A DNA stretch of 64,000 nucleotides from Atopsyche davidsoni (lineage: Eukaryota; Arthropoda; Insecta; Trichoptera; Hydrobiosidae). The translations under genes were made by a program, and so were the position numbers. Below the pieces are notes generated by a model. That model saw only the letters and a list, made by a program, of their open reading frames with translations, made no database searches and was not told the DNA's origin. How positions within the stretch are numbered: the first letter of the stretch is position 1; each line of letters starts with the position of its first letter. Location of the stretch: positions 11,538,501-11,602,500 of the forward strand of contig JAILWY010000010.1 of NCBI GenBank assembly GCA_022113835.1. The letters are read 5' to 3'. Below are positions 1 to 11,574 of the stretch, one piece after another.

Positions 1-2247
1 AATAAATCTTCCCAGGCGAACCAATTACACGCGACGCACCGCCGAGTCGGACCATTCCGCGGATTCTTTTCAAATGTCTTATGATATTTGTGTAGTATTT
101 TAAACTTACGGAGCTTTACGGTATTGTGAAGTGATATTTCCACCAAATATACCCGAAGCAGAACAAATGGATATCCACGTTATGTTGTAGTGTCATATGA
201 CTCGGTTGTTTGCTTAATTGGTTGCAAATTAGAGTAGGTTTGTTAGATTCAGTTGTAATAGATTAAATTGTTAAAATATTTTTCTAAAGACTGTTTCCAA
301 AAGAATACGAATCACAGTGTGCTTACATTGCCTGCTATAATTATCTTGAAAAAATTGTTGAGTACACATGAGGAAAAGATTCGAGTATCTTTCGTCGCTC
401 AAATATTAGTGTCGTTTCAGGTAAAAGCATATGTAACTTGGTTGAGGTTATAATTTTATGAATTAGCGGTCACGAGTGGGGTCTCCACTTAATAGAATAC
501 TAATTTAGATTTTTTAATTACTTCATATTGCGTTTCAGTATCCTTCTCGTAGATATTAATTTAACTGATTATTTATTGTATTAGTTACATACTAACTGTT
601 ATCTAATCAAAGCAGTTTCCTGTTGACACACAATTAACTCAGCTTTGGCCATTACTGCTACGCTTTGCCGGGTGTGTCCGCCTTGAACCTTCACCCACCC
701 TCGCCAGCTCTTCCTTATTTATAAGTCCAGTGCCCGGCACTAATTGCCGGCTCACTCGCGGCCGATGATTGATGCGGCTCGCTGTCCCAGGGCGTTATTT
801 GTGTCGCAGCATTATTTTTACTCACGCCTTGGGCAGCCGCTCCTTGCTGTGCCTCTGTGACTTCCTTTTTGCGCGCTCTCTATACGAGTCACGATCATTG
901 AAAATAAAATAAACATTTTAAATTGTGCAAAAATAAACACCATAATAAAATGAGCTTTCATTTTTTTTATTATATTGTATTGTTCTCTTATTTCAAGTAT
1001 TGATTATAATTTTTTGGTGTTTTCAGTTTATTATTTATAATTAAACATTTCAAATAGTTTTATAAAACTACTATGAGTTAAGAACATATTTTTGACTATT
1101 TTTAAATGAACTGATAGTCAATAAAGTGTAATAATATATGGAAATAAAACCGGTTTTATTATATTTTTGACTGTGATTTTTTTAAATATCTACAAAATAA
1201 CAGTGGCGGTACGATTTTTCTTTGTTGATTCTCACTGTATTATAATGATTAAAATGACATATATCTTATATACGTACAACATTGAGTACAGTTTATTATT
1301 GAAAAATAAGCTATATATTTATGTTAAGTTATGCTATTTTAAGGGAACATTTTTAAAAATAATAAAATTATGCTTTAGTATGAGTAAATTATTTTTATTT
1401 ACGGCCAGTGCAAATTGGCTTGCTCTGCCGGCATATATCTGAAATTCCTAGTTAATTAATTATTTTTTTATTGTTATATTTCATTATTAATAGTTTTAAT
1501 ATTATTTTACTGTAGTAAATAATTAATTGAATTTTCTTGATCTAAGCCATAATATGTAATAACCACTTTTAAATCAGAGATAAAAAAAACCATATGCTTG
1601 AATTAGGTATGCGCAGGGTTTTTTTCGGATCACGTTTCCATTTCCTTTATCCATTTTAACTCAACCAGTAAGACGGCACACATTATACGATGCTAGTTTT
1701 GAGCATTTAATTTAACAAAGTTCCAAACATCTTTATCTCCTGGAATGTATTTTGATCGGTCAACGTCTTCTAGGAGGTGCGAATGGTTTCCTGTGAAATA
1801 AATTTAAAAATAATAATGAAAATACCTACTGTCTGTTTAACATATTATTAGCGATAAAATTGTGCGAATCTGTTTTGTCAATATAATTGGGAGGTTTCTT
1901 TGTGAAATGGTCATTTCATATCACCCACGAATTCCACAGAATGCATTGTCGCAGATATATGTCTATCGTGTTAGTTGGTCTATAAAAGTTGCGAGTTGGT
2001 ACAGTCTGAATTATATTTTAACTGCACTACAAATGTTTTTTTCTGAAAATTAATTTGTATGACTCTTTGGAGTATTGGCGTTCAGGCTCAATCAGTAGGA
2101 ACACTCAAAATATTTATTATAATATAAGCATTATTTTATTATCGTTGTGAATATTTTCTATTAAATTGTAGCAACTGCGTTTGATTAAACTATTATTGGA
2201 CATGCTTAGTATTTTTGCAACGTTTTAACAAAAATGTTGTTTTCCAG
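1..2247 (+). other. ap: last intron of the apterous-class gene (5' end outside window)
   Basis: The exon at 2248 begins in the middle of a homeodomain, so the DNA before it must be intron. The acceptor is TTTTCCAG ending at 2247, with a short pyrimidine tract. I found no reading frame here encoding the earlier homeodomain helices or LIM zinc fingers, so the penultimate exon lies beyond the window start. The intron is AT-rich except for positions 1-60 and an island at 645-860. Intron phase is 0, because the first exon base is the first base of the Val codon. Confidence 0.8.
645..860. promoter_or_regulatory. GC-rich intronic island, putative enhancer
   Basis: A compact GC-rich block inside the AT-rich last intron. 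It holds a TAATTG homeodomain core at 741-746 framed by the inverted arms CCGGCA/TGCCGG (734-750). A TGATTGAT octamer, resembling an Exd/Pbx-type site, lies at 766-773. No open frame of note. The regulatory role is inferred from composition, motif content and position in a developmental regulator. Confidence 0.35.
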
Positions 2248-2418
2248 GTTTGGTTCCAGAATGCTCGAGCAAAATGGCGCCGAATGATGACCAAACAGGA
2301 AGGCAAGATGTCGTCGGGGAAAATGTCTCCGGATGGTGGATTGGATATGGAGGGGCTGTTCTCCGGCGGGGGTGGAATGCGCCCCTCAGAGCTCAGTCCT
2401 CCGTTGGACTGCCCCTAG
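2248..2418 (+). CDS. ap: apterous-class LIM-homeodomain transcription factor, terminal coding exon
   Basis: This exon encodes the last 56 residues and the stop codon (TAG, 2416-2418) of a LIM-homeodomain transcription factor. The first 12 residues, VWFQNARAKWRR, are the C-terminal part of recognition helix 3 (homeodomain positions 47-58, with Gln50 and the invariant Asn51 that contact DNA). The Trp-Arg-Arg ending followed by Met-Met-x-Lys-Gln fits apterous/Lhx2/9 better than Lhx1/3/Isl types. The 44-residue tail is Gly/Met/Ser-rich and ends in SPPLDCP, resembling the short Pro-Pro-Leu-containing C-terminus I recall for fly Apterous. The exon starts at an AG acceptor in phase 0, at the 46/47 homeodomain intron position common to many homeobox genes. 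In insects apterous selects dorsal wing identity and acts in neurons. Many insects carry two paralogues (apA, apB), and this tail alone does not let me choose. LIM domains are not in the window. Confidence 0.9.
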   Translation, partial: VWFQNARAKWRRMMTKQEGKMSSGKMSPDGGLDMEGLFSGGGGMRPSELSPPLDCP

Positions 2419-2950
2419 CGCTCCCCTCGGCCGCCACCACCCGCGCTCGCTGCTTGCCTGCTGACGTGTTGAGGGCTGCCGTCGGAGACTTGACTGAATC
2501 AGTTAAATTCCGCATGAAGAACTTTCTTACTGCGATTGCCGTGGATGGGCGACTTCTGAAGCTGCAGGGGTAGACTGCTCGTAGACTCTGTTGCGGGAGA
2601 GCGTCAGTGCGGGTCCGCTCAAAAGATAAAGAATATTATTGTTTAACGATGTTTCCTTAAACATGAAAACTGGCATAAGTGAGTCTTTGTGTGAGTGATT
2701 TTTTGAATAATTGTGTAAACATTAAGTTATGAAATACTCCGAATACGGCGTAAGAATCTCCGCGACGATGACTGAAATGTACTTTTAAGTAAATGTAAAA
2801 TAGAAAGAAACGACTAATCGAATTTTTAATAATTATTTATTGTTGATCTTGAACGGGGGATTTTTAATAAATCCCTCATTCAAACTGTATATTATAAAAA
2901 TCATTCGTACTGTTTTTTTAGATTAATAATAAAATAAATTCCTATTAGGT
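2419..2950 (+). other. ap: 3' UTR of the apterous-class gene
   Basis: The sequence after the stop codon is GC-rich to about 2620, then drifts to AT-rich DNA ending in poly(A) signals. An overlapping open frame at 2250-2573 is a shifted shadow of the coding exon and its GC-rich UTR. The true 3' end is uncertain because several signals are close together. Confidence 0.6.
2866..2938 (+). terminator. polyadenylation signals, apterous-class transcript
   Basis: Canonical AATAAA hexamers occur at 2866-2871, 2928-2933 and 2933-2938, about 450-520 bp after the stop codon. They are the first canonical hexamers I see after the stop. Which one is used cannot be decided from sequence. AATAAA is common by chance in AT-rich DNA. 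Confidence 0.5.
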
Positions 2951-3850
2951 TTCGATACTGGATGATTATTTAGTGCGTTAGCATATAAACTGGGTTGTTG
3001 CGGCTCCTGTATCTCATTTAACTCGATAAATTATAATACTTAATTGACTAAATATTTCAAATGTGATACTTGGTTCAAAAACTCAATAAAAATGTTTACA
3101 AAAATACATTACCTAAGTTTTATTTTATTATGCAATAACCAGAAAATTGATGTACCAGCAATCGATGTATTCAAAAACCACATAGTGTATGTATTGGATC
3201 AAATATCGCAAGGAGTTGAGATGTGTATATCATTGATTGTAACAGCCTTGTCGGTAAGTATGTGTACATTCGTCATATCTTTATCACACTAACAGTTTTT
3301 TTAAATTCATAAAACTTTGTAAGATCCTGACGAATACATATTTTACTTTGACGAACAAAATAATTAGTGATTTTTCAAACAATTTACTTTCATATAACTC
3401 TCATCTCTTTGAAACATAAAATTACAAAGGCTTGTCGTCTTTATTCTAAAAGAAAAAAAATCTTTACTATAAATTGACAGTCTACCGCCTTAGTTGTAAG
3501 CAAAAATTAATATCGGTTTGTAAATATCAAAATTAAAACAAGAATATATATTGTGAACAATTCATTGTCAGACGAGATCTTTTAAGTATAAAACACAATG
3601 TATTTCTTTCACAATAAGGTACAAACAAGATTGATCAGTTTCATTCGCCGTCGAAAACCCTATTGTGAATCTATGGAAAATACGATATCCTTTAATATTA
3701 CTTATTTTTTTATAAGTATATCAAATCTTATGTACTAGTGTAAGATTAATTTTATTAGAAGTGGCATCCATATTAAGATTTCTAATTGACTAAAATTATT
3801 AATTATTAATTGTAAAAAAATCTAAGACAAAAACAAATGATAAAATCTCA
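2950..3850. other. AT-rich intergenic DNA, no feature seen
   Basis: Low-complexity AT-rich sequence downstream of the poly(A) signals. Short open frames are present (for example 3044-3292), but their composition is that of the background and no domain is recognisable. Confidence 0.6.
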
Positions 3851-4560
3851 TGGCGGGGCACTAACATCGCACATTCACAAAGTTGTTTCTTTTGAATGGC
3901 TACCAAAGCCGTAACTCGGTATTGATCACAAAACAACAGCGACGGAGCCGACCGATATTTATTTCATATACCCGACTTGTAAGGCACCGCAAACCGGGAA
4001 CGGAGGCGATATAAAAAATGTCTATCTTTTATTTGTCGACGAACCGGGATTTCGGCTTTACCTTAATTGAAACAAAATGTCCGCCCATTGAGAGGCAGCC
4101 GTGTGGGGAGGCGGAGGGGATATGAGAAATAATTCCCATTGGTTTTCGGTAGCAGACTTTCACAGGCAGCATTGTCATTCAACAGAACGCGAACAAAATT
4201 CAAGACGTTTTATACCGCTTCAAAAGCGCCTCGAATCTCGTGCTTCTGCTGATGTTTCGTCTTATCGAAGAAGAATGGCCGAGGCGACCAGTTCAGCTCG
4301 AAGCGGTAGCGTGGATGCTGCTATACGGACGTGGGCTTTTTATCGACTGCCTGTCAGTCGGTTGTCCACCGCCATATATCTTGCCGTATAGAGGTATACG
4401 TCTTGCATTATAGCGTATACCCCTCGCGCTACATAGGTATACTTGCCGTATAAGAGCGGACTGCAGAGCGAACGGCGAGTCGCACGGATGCCTGGTGGAC
4501 AATGCCTCTCGTGAAAATAATTGAATCGCCACAGCTTGCGGCTACTTCGCAATGCACTTC
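3850..4560. promoter_or_regulatory. moderately GC-rich island with GTATAC/CCGTATA cluster
   Basis: A raised-GC segment containing an ordered motif cluster. CTTGCCGTATA occurs at 4380-4390 and again at 4442-4452. GTATAC palindromes lie at 4394-4399, 4415-4420 and 4437-4442. Short overlapping open frames exist on both strands (4101-4391 +, 4293-4552 -), but none carries a recognisable domain. A protein-binding cluster is possible, and no factor is assigned. Confidence 0.3.
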
Positions 4561-4718
4561 AGGATTGGTTATAAAAAAAATCACTGATTTTCTTATTGAG
4601 TGAAACAAAAAATCTATATATCATTACCCTGCTACTGAGAAAAGTTCAAGATTGTTCATATAATCGTCACGACTAAGATTATAATTTTGTTGGCTCTATT
4701 CATTGTATGTAAGTTCGT

Positions 4719-4721
4719 ATG

Positions 4722-4785
<64 letters not shown>

Positions 4786-4808
4786 TATGTATATATATCT
4801 ATATATGT
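4719..4808. repeat. (TA)n microsatellite
   Basis: Nearly uninterrupted TA dinucleotides with a few TACATA/TGTATA interruptions toward the right end. The minus-strand open frame over it codes only for Tyr-Ile alternation and is an artefact. Confidence 0.95.
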
Positions 4809-5765
4809 ATAAAATAACTAAAACAGTTATTGACATAAAATATTTATATAATTCTTTGAACAAGATGACATGATACAGTATCACACACTTAATTACTAAG
4901 CTTGTTTAGCTCCGACTTCTGCTCAAGTATGGAAGACTTCAGTATTAATGGACTACCTTAAAATGCTCTTAGCTGGGATCTTTTTAACCCTGCTGATTAT
5001 TTGGACTACCTGAGTTTTTGAGTAGAGTAATGATCACAAGACAAGATTTTGAACTCAACGTTTCTCAGATTACGCCTTTAGAAGACACAATTATTTTTTT
5101 AATTTTCACGAATAAAATAATGTTTTATGTATAGATTAAATAATAGTTTTTTTAAGGCCACATACAACGACGTAAATCTTAAAAGCTAAGCACCTTAGTT
5201 GAATTAGATTTATACGTTGAATCTTCCAACGCATCGGTGCCAGTATTGAAATACAACACTCAAGAACGAAATACCGGCTGCCAAAACCCACGAGCACATT
5301 TAACCTTTAGTAAATTTTTATTTAAATTTTTTACTAAAAGCTTCAAAACTATTTTTATAAATTAAATATACACGAAATATAAGATAAATTCATACAAAAA
5401 AAAAAAACACTTTTCACGGACTGAATTTTATAGAATCATTTATGTTCATTAAAAACTTACAAAATTATTTAATTCCAGGGACTTGTAGAGGAAATTATAA
5501 ATCGTAAAGTGAAAGACAAAACAAAACTTATTAAATGAAACAAGTTATGTTGACAGTAGAATAAATAAAATGAAAACTATGTTAACAAAATATATATTAA
5601 AGAAATCTGATCGACTATTTATTTCATACCGACGAATTATCACACATTAATAAACTACGTATATAAAACGCTACAATTACATGTGAAATTCTTTTAGTAA
5701 AGATACTTGACATTCGAATTTTCCTAAAAGAAAATATTTATAACTGAACTTTTATTTTATTTGAT
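4809..5765. other. AT-rich intergenic DNA
   Basis: No gene, RNA or element recognised. Short A-runs (for example 5397-5407) and background-composition open frames only. Confidence 0.6.
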
Positions 5766-5769
5766 TGAA

Positions 5770-6070
5770 AAGTAATTTATTTACTGCATCGCAGAGGCAG
5801 TCATTGCAGCCGATTGCGTTTCCCAACCCTACGCCGCAAGAGACTGCGGTGGTTTCGCTGAATGCGGATCACTTCTCCGCGGGGACTTCGGCGAGTTGGA
5901 GGAGATTCCTTTATCGACTGGTGCCCAGCCTGCGCATGTGCAGGGAGTCCCAAGATGGCTCCCAAGAAAAACGCGCGCTAACAAGCGCGCACTCGAGGAC
6001 TCGGAGCATTCTGCACAGTGTAAAGTCGATCTTATTAGGCGCCTGTCCGTCATTACGGGATCCAATTATC
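5770..6070. promoter_or_regulatory. GC-rich island
   Basis: A sharply bounded GC-rich block in AT-rich DNA. Open frames of 71-104 codons exist on both strands (5765-6079 +, 5829-6065 -, 5896-6111 +). Frames open in several registers at once are what CpG-rich DNA produces by chance, and none resembles a family I know. The regulatory call is inference. Confidence 0.3.
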
Positions 6071-6429
6071 TACTTTTAATGAATTCTGATTTTTTATTAT
6101 GTTTGAATTGAATAAAAAATAAGGATTTATTACTTTTTCAATTAAAAGTTTTCTGCATGTCTCTCGTGACAATATTTACGTATCGCTACATTAACGCGTT
6201 CGGTTGCCTTTGTTTATAATACTTAGTAATATATTATTGATATTATGTTCAAATTGCATTTGTACTGGATTTTTTAAAACTAAATTAGAAAAAGCTATAG
6301 TTTATCATATACATTTTGGTTGTTTAATTCAATTTAGAATCATATACATTTTGATTACTTTATTAAAGTAGGACTAGAGACATAACATTAAAAAAATACA
6401 AAAAAAAAACTTTGTCGTAGGAAGTTTCT

Positions 6430-7100
6430 CTTTAGCATACATTTCAAAGGTTCAACCCTCCCTCACTTTCCGTTGCCATGACGTCGAGCTGGGATTGGGC
6501 TGCCAAGGGGGTTGGGGCGTGCCGGGGGAGATGGGAAATGGCTCCAGGACGGGCGGACATAAAGTTAAATTATGCGCCTTGTCCTCTGGGGCTGCGACGG
6601 ATATCACCATTGTGGAACTGCGCTGAGGTACCTGCGTTTATATAATCTCAGAAACTTTTTGAGAACTAAAATACAATTTAGGAAGCATTCAAATTTATTA
6701 GTTAAATGTTGGCGTTATTTTTTGTATAAAAATATGCGGTCCATAGCAGTTGAATAGCATTGCAAAGTATGCCGGTGTAGCACACTGTCTCGAGCGCCGA
6801 GTAGTATCACGCTGCGTCATGCAGTCTCTCGGAGCGGTGCGATGTGCCTGTCAGGTGGAGGGTGCTGCTGACTGCTGAGTCTCAGCTAGTTTGCTGTTGC
6901 GGTTCAGCCTTCTAGTTCTAGGAGCTGCTGGTTGAGTTTGATGCGGTGCGCAGCTTGCAGCTAAATTCGTAGGTAAATATCCCGCGTTGGCAGAGCTCGT
7001 GCTGCGGTGCAGGCCTGCGGTGATGGTGTCGCGGTCTGCGGTGCGCGGCGCGATCCCCGGCCACTCGGCGTCCGCGCGCCCTGCCGGCAGGGCTATCTGA
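6430..7100. promoter_or_regulatory. pair of GC-rich islands
   Basis: The first island (about 6440-6640) is purine-rich and includes a TGACGTC CRE-like site at 6479-6485. The second (about 6770-7100) has many GCTG/GCGGTGC words. The 60 bp between them and the flanks are AT-rich. No acceptable gene model. Putative cis-regulatory DNA by composition. Confidence 0.3.
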
Positions 7101-7359
7101 GGAGTGTATCATTTAAGTTTCACAAAATTAAAACTCACTTATCGCAAATGCCTACTTCACAACGCTCAGACGGTTTATTTTATCGCACTTCCTACTCGTA
7201 TGATAATGTTTACAATAATAATTATCGTTCCGACGGTTTAATCTCACCGCAACGCCCACATTGTATACCAGAAAAGCCGCAGTGAAAACGTTTAACTGTT
7301 GAACTAAGAGATGATCTGAAACAAAACCGCCCATTCTGTGTGTACAAAACGAATTATAA

Positions 7360-7740
7360 ACAATGGGGCAGCCCTGCGCGGTGCCCCGCATGTAATACGA
7401 TATTTTTACACATCAAAGTGTGTCCAATGATTATTTATTGCCGGGCTATCTGCGAGGCGGGTCGGCCCGTCCTAATTGGCGCCCATTCCCGGGACGCTCG
7501 CGGTGAACTCGACGGGAACGGAAGCGCAGGGCGCCGCAAGTGGATGCCGGGAGACGCCGGGCGACGCCAGGCGACGCCAGGCGACATCAGGCGACACCGG
7601 GCGATACCAGGCGACACCAGGCGACACCAGGCGACTCCAGGCGACGCCAGTAGATGCCAGGAGCCGCCGTGCGAGAGAAAGCGCGCCAAACCGTTTGACA
7701 GCGTCCGCGCCATTTCAAGCGGATGTGTTCGGTATTGATG
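7360..7740. promoter_or_regulatory. GC-rich island with homeodomain core and minisatellite
   Basis: The left part contains CCTAATTGGCGC at 7471-7482, a 12-mer found again at 27268-27279. The right part is the 10-bp minisatellite annotated separately. The right edge carries GCCATTT at 7709-7715. The long overlapping open frames (7340-7738 +, 7435-7713 -, 7476-7772 +) are produced by the repeat and are not genes. Confidence 0.35.
7541..7660. repeat. 10-bp minisatellite, about 12 copies
   Basis: Twelve consecutive 10-bp units close to GCGACRCCAG, with no length change between units. The first two (7541-7560) and the last (7651-7660) are the most diverged, and the eight or nine central units differ by one or two bases. 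Because 10 is not a multiple of 3, the reading frames over it cycle Pro-Gly-Asp-x-Arg-Arg style peptides in every register. Confidence 0.95.
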
Positions 7741-9587
7741 TTTTTTTTGTATTCACTCCGTCGTCTTGCTAAGCGTACTTCCCTTTTTTTAAATTCTGCG
7801 TTACAAATAAATTGGACTACATAAAATTAGCCACAAATCTGAAAAATATAACTATATATTTTAATATGATAACTTAATAATAATTGATCGTATTATTTCG
7901 AATGCGTTGCAGCGAATCATGTCAATTTTTGTACATATATCGCGTTGACTTTACCCAACAAAACTATTTTGAACACCTATAAGTTCAACAAATACGATAA
8001 CCAAATTGGGTATGAGATTAGTAATCTTTTTGCTTGAGAGTGTATTCGCTTTTTAGGGGGTTCTACAGATTATTTTTTCTTCTTCAAAGTGTTATACACA
8101 TAATGGAAAACTCACAAAAAAACGTGCTTTTAATCTCCCAGCGTATTCATTATTTTTGTTTGAATATGAGGTACTATAGATCAAATCAGTATGTTAGGGA
8201 TGTGGGAAAATGTGAATATATTTACTACATTTGAATTTGAGAGAATTAATACTGTTACAATTCAGACAAACTTAGTCATTTAAATATATGTAAAGCATAT
8301 TTCAACCATACAGTTTAGGTCGACAATGTAATGATGCAACATCAAGAAACCCGTTTCGCCAAAAAGAAGCAGTCGAAGCAGTAATTGTCTAGAGAACAGG
8401 ACATTGGAATAAACGAGACGAGTTTGCATCTCTTTCTATCTACAAATATCGACCGTAATTGTAGTCTCAAAACATTGCGAGCTTTTACGTGCCCAACATC
8501 GGATACTCCAGTATGCCCTGCGTCCCTGTTAATCGGCATATACGTCTCTAGTGCAGTAGTTGTGCCCGGTGGGATGTTCGCTGGTTATGCGCCAACGCTG
8601 CTTGGCATCTCTTGAAATGAGAGTTCTTAAACTGTTCCCTGTCTCTGTATTGTGACAAAATCAATTGTTATTTGAATACTCGATATTGCCTTATTCAATG
8701 CACAGTTTTAGCTTTTTTGCTGGATTTGCGTGGATTCAAGCACAAACACTAATATTGAAATTATCTTTAACGATTCGAAGTTTTAATCGCTATTTTTATC
8801 AATTAAAATATACTAAAGCTATAAATTTTCAAAATTACATCTTTATGACAAAATAAATATACGTGAATGGTGCTAAATATTTTGAGGCTAGATGTTTAGT
8901 AAAAAAAAAATTTAATTAATTTTCTGACCACTGAAAAATCCACTTTAAATTGCAGTCAAGCTACTTCCTCGGTGATTAATTTAAGAAAAATTTTCAAGAA
9001 ATCATTTACTGGTTTATTTGAAAGGCCTTTCTATTATCTGATCATGCCAATTAATACTACTTGCTTTTACGGATCTGCCACTGGCTCTTTTTTGCTCACT
9101 AAAGTTGTCTGCAGTCTCGACGATGAGTGGCTACAAGCTATGGATAATGATAATGTACTTTAACCATATTTGCAGCAAGACGTAACTTTATATTCCCTGA
9201 CTCCTGCATACAAAGTAAGTTTTTTTGTTCTTATTATGGTAGATGCAGGTTAATTTAAATTTATGATTGAAAAATGTATATATCTTGTTTTTTATTCGGT
9301 GTAATTGGCTCTCTTACTACTCTAGTATTCAGTTAAACAATATTTTTAAATATACTATCTACTATGTCAATATTTGTCGACGTAAATAGCCTATAGTTAC
9401 ATTTTATTTTTTAATTGGTCATTGATATAATCACATGAGTACAACGAGGAGAAGATGGCATAGATTATCTGGTTATCTTTTTTTAGCAGTACAATCTTAT
9501 TTAATTTAATATATATGTGTATAAATATATATATATATATATATATATGTGTATATATATAAATATTTGTATATGTGTGTATGTATA

Positions 9588-9642
<55 letters not shown>

Positions 9643-10870
9643 AATTATATGAATGTTTCGATTTCTAGAGATAAACTAGATAAACAATAATTCAAAAGCA
9701 TGAGCCTGGTCCACAGAACACCCGAGTCAGTTAAGCGTTGCTTATGAAAGTTTATGATATTTGAAAAAAATCTGACGTAATAACAAGATCTGAAACTCCT
9801 TAATCAGGCTATACTTCTGCTATTGCCAATGCCGGTAAGAAGTTATCATATTATCTATCCGTGTTATCATATTATCAAATACAAAACAACATCAACTTTG
9901 AAATGATTTATGCAAGAGCATAAAAAGTTCAGGTACGTATTTTATCTTCCGAACGTCTTTGAGCTTCAAATGTACGACAGTAATTGCCTGCGCAAGTCGC
10001 TGAAAGTAATTCACAGAGAGTGCAGGCGATTTATTCCGGTCTTTTAATTTAAATGGATGAGTGAAGGGACCGGACAAGCTTTTAATATAACAAAGTAATA
10101 TCGTTGTGAAATCTAATTTTTAAAACAAAAGTACTGCTGTCTTTTACAATTTTTATTCACACAAATTTGATGGTTACTAATTTTCGCTATTAGAAAGAGG
10201 GAATTCGCCCAAGAGTAAAACATAAGTATAAATTGATAATTTAGCATCATAAATTTTCTTTTGCAGTTTTAAAATGATGAATTTTACCAACAAAAAATAT
10301 ATTTTTTTTGTTATTACGCAATAACACAATAATACCAAGAACGTGGCAGTTTTTTCCCAACCAGTTAACTACTGATTTTTTATTATTGTATTAGTTTTAT
10401 TTTAATATCATAACCAAGATATTTTTAAAGAGAAGATTAAGCCCACTACATACGTAGCAACACAACTGACAACAAACCAACAAAAACATTTTTTTCATAA
10501 AATAGTTTAAAAAATATTAATTCGTTCTTGCCGTATTAAGTGTATTTATACGCGAGTGTTGCGCTTTGATATGCACAATTTCTTCGCTTATAACTTTGTT
10601 TTTCTGTTTTTTTGAACAGAAGAAAATAATTGGAATTCTTTGTAACTGGAATATAAACCCACCAAATGGAAGTTGTTATTTTGAATAAACTTTTGGCTGC
10701 AGTTAAAATATATATGATAGTAAAATTAGTATAGAATTTAACCAATTAGAAAATAAAGTTAGTGTTAATTCGTTGTACAAACATTATTATAACCTGGCTG
10801 ATGACGTAACTAGAAGAATAATGTCATAGATAGAACGAGAAATCTTCTTAGTATTAAATACATGTGTATA
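7741..10870. other. AT-rich intergenic DNA with microsatellite
   Basis: No gene recognised. A TGTGGGAA sequence matching the Su(H)/CSL consensus is at 8201-8208. A modest GC rise occurs at 8340-8620, with short open frames on both strands that resemble nothing I know. The TA tract at 9508-9640 is annotated separately. Confidence 0.55.
9508..9640. repeat. (TA)n microsatellite, interrupted
   Basis: Two TA tracts separated by a degenerate TATGTGTATA-type segment. The right tract (about 9589-9640) is uninterrupted. Confidence 0.95.
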
Positions 10871-10879
10871 TTTAGAAAG

Positions 10880-11125
10880 CCCACAAACAAGCCCGGGAGG
10901 CTGCAGCCGCCGCCTGCAGCCTCCGTCTGGCTGTTCTCTCGAGCCGCCCCCGCAGCCCTCGACTCTCCACTCATCGACATACAAATCGCACAGTACCCGA
11001 CCGCCTCTTGTTCCATAACAAGCGGGGGCCAGCACTTTGACGATTTCCCTGCATTTTCTTTGACGCGGGCGTCACCTGGTCTCTACCTCGACACGCGTGG
11101 CTCTAAGGTAAAGAGGATGGAGAAC
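10880..11125. promoter_or_regulatory. GC-rich island with perfect hairpin
   Basis: The left edge holds a perfect 11-bp inverted repeat, GGAGGCTGCAG/CTGCAGCCTCC, around a 7-base CCGCCGC loop (10896-10924). A second small palindrome, CTTGTT/AACAAG, lies near 11010. Open frames exist on both strands across the same bases (10862-11239 +, 10787-11035 -), which argues against coding. Putative regulatory DNA. Confidence 0.35.
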
Positions 11126-11490
11126 CTGACACCTCCAACTTCACACACCTCTATTCATTTTTGTGTGATGCTTTGGTGGTGCCGGCTTTTGATCTTAGGC
11201 TTTCACTCGTATCATTTTTTTAAACGGAATCTCTATTAAAAATAATAAATACGTGAATGATAAATAAACATATTTAATGAGAATTTCAAAAACATTTTAA
11301 GCGATACGAAAACCGCTACGACTTAAAAATATTATGAAAACAACTCTATTTGTACTAAACATGCTGAATAATTTATATACTATAAACTGTTTCATTGAAT
11401 ATGTCAAAGTAAAATTTTTGAAATAAAAAATGTTTCATAGTTTTAATAGTTAGATTAAAAAATAATTATGTACTTGAAGGCAAATGGCCA

Positions 11491-11570
11491 GGAGATAATT
11501 TGCGTTGGAAGCACTTTCGCTTTTCAAGGGCTTCTTCAGACTTGAAAGCGCTTACAACACAAATATCTCC
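11491..11570. repeat. imperfect inverted repeat, about 30-bp arms
   Basis: The left arm starts GGAGATAATTTGCGTTGGAA and the right arm ends ACAACACAAATATCTCC. The arms pair over most of their length, with small bulges and a loop near GGCTTCTTCAGA. The inner part has an alternative pairing of CGCTTTTCAAG with CTTGAAAGCG. It could be a small foldback element or a structured RNA. No target-site duplication is obvious. Confidence 0.7.
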
Positions 11571-11574
11571 TAAC

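Noticed and set aside
268..453. Upstream apterous exon in the window
   Set aside because: The encoded peptide has no homeodomain helix or LIM cysteine pattern. It is intronic background.
7340..7772. Overlapping 92-132 codon frames of repetitive Pro/Gly/Asp/Arg peptides
   Set aside because: Produced by the 10-bp minisatellite, which stays open in several registers.
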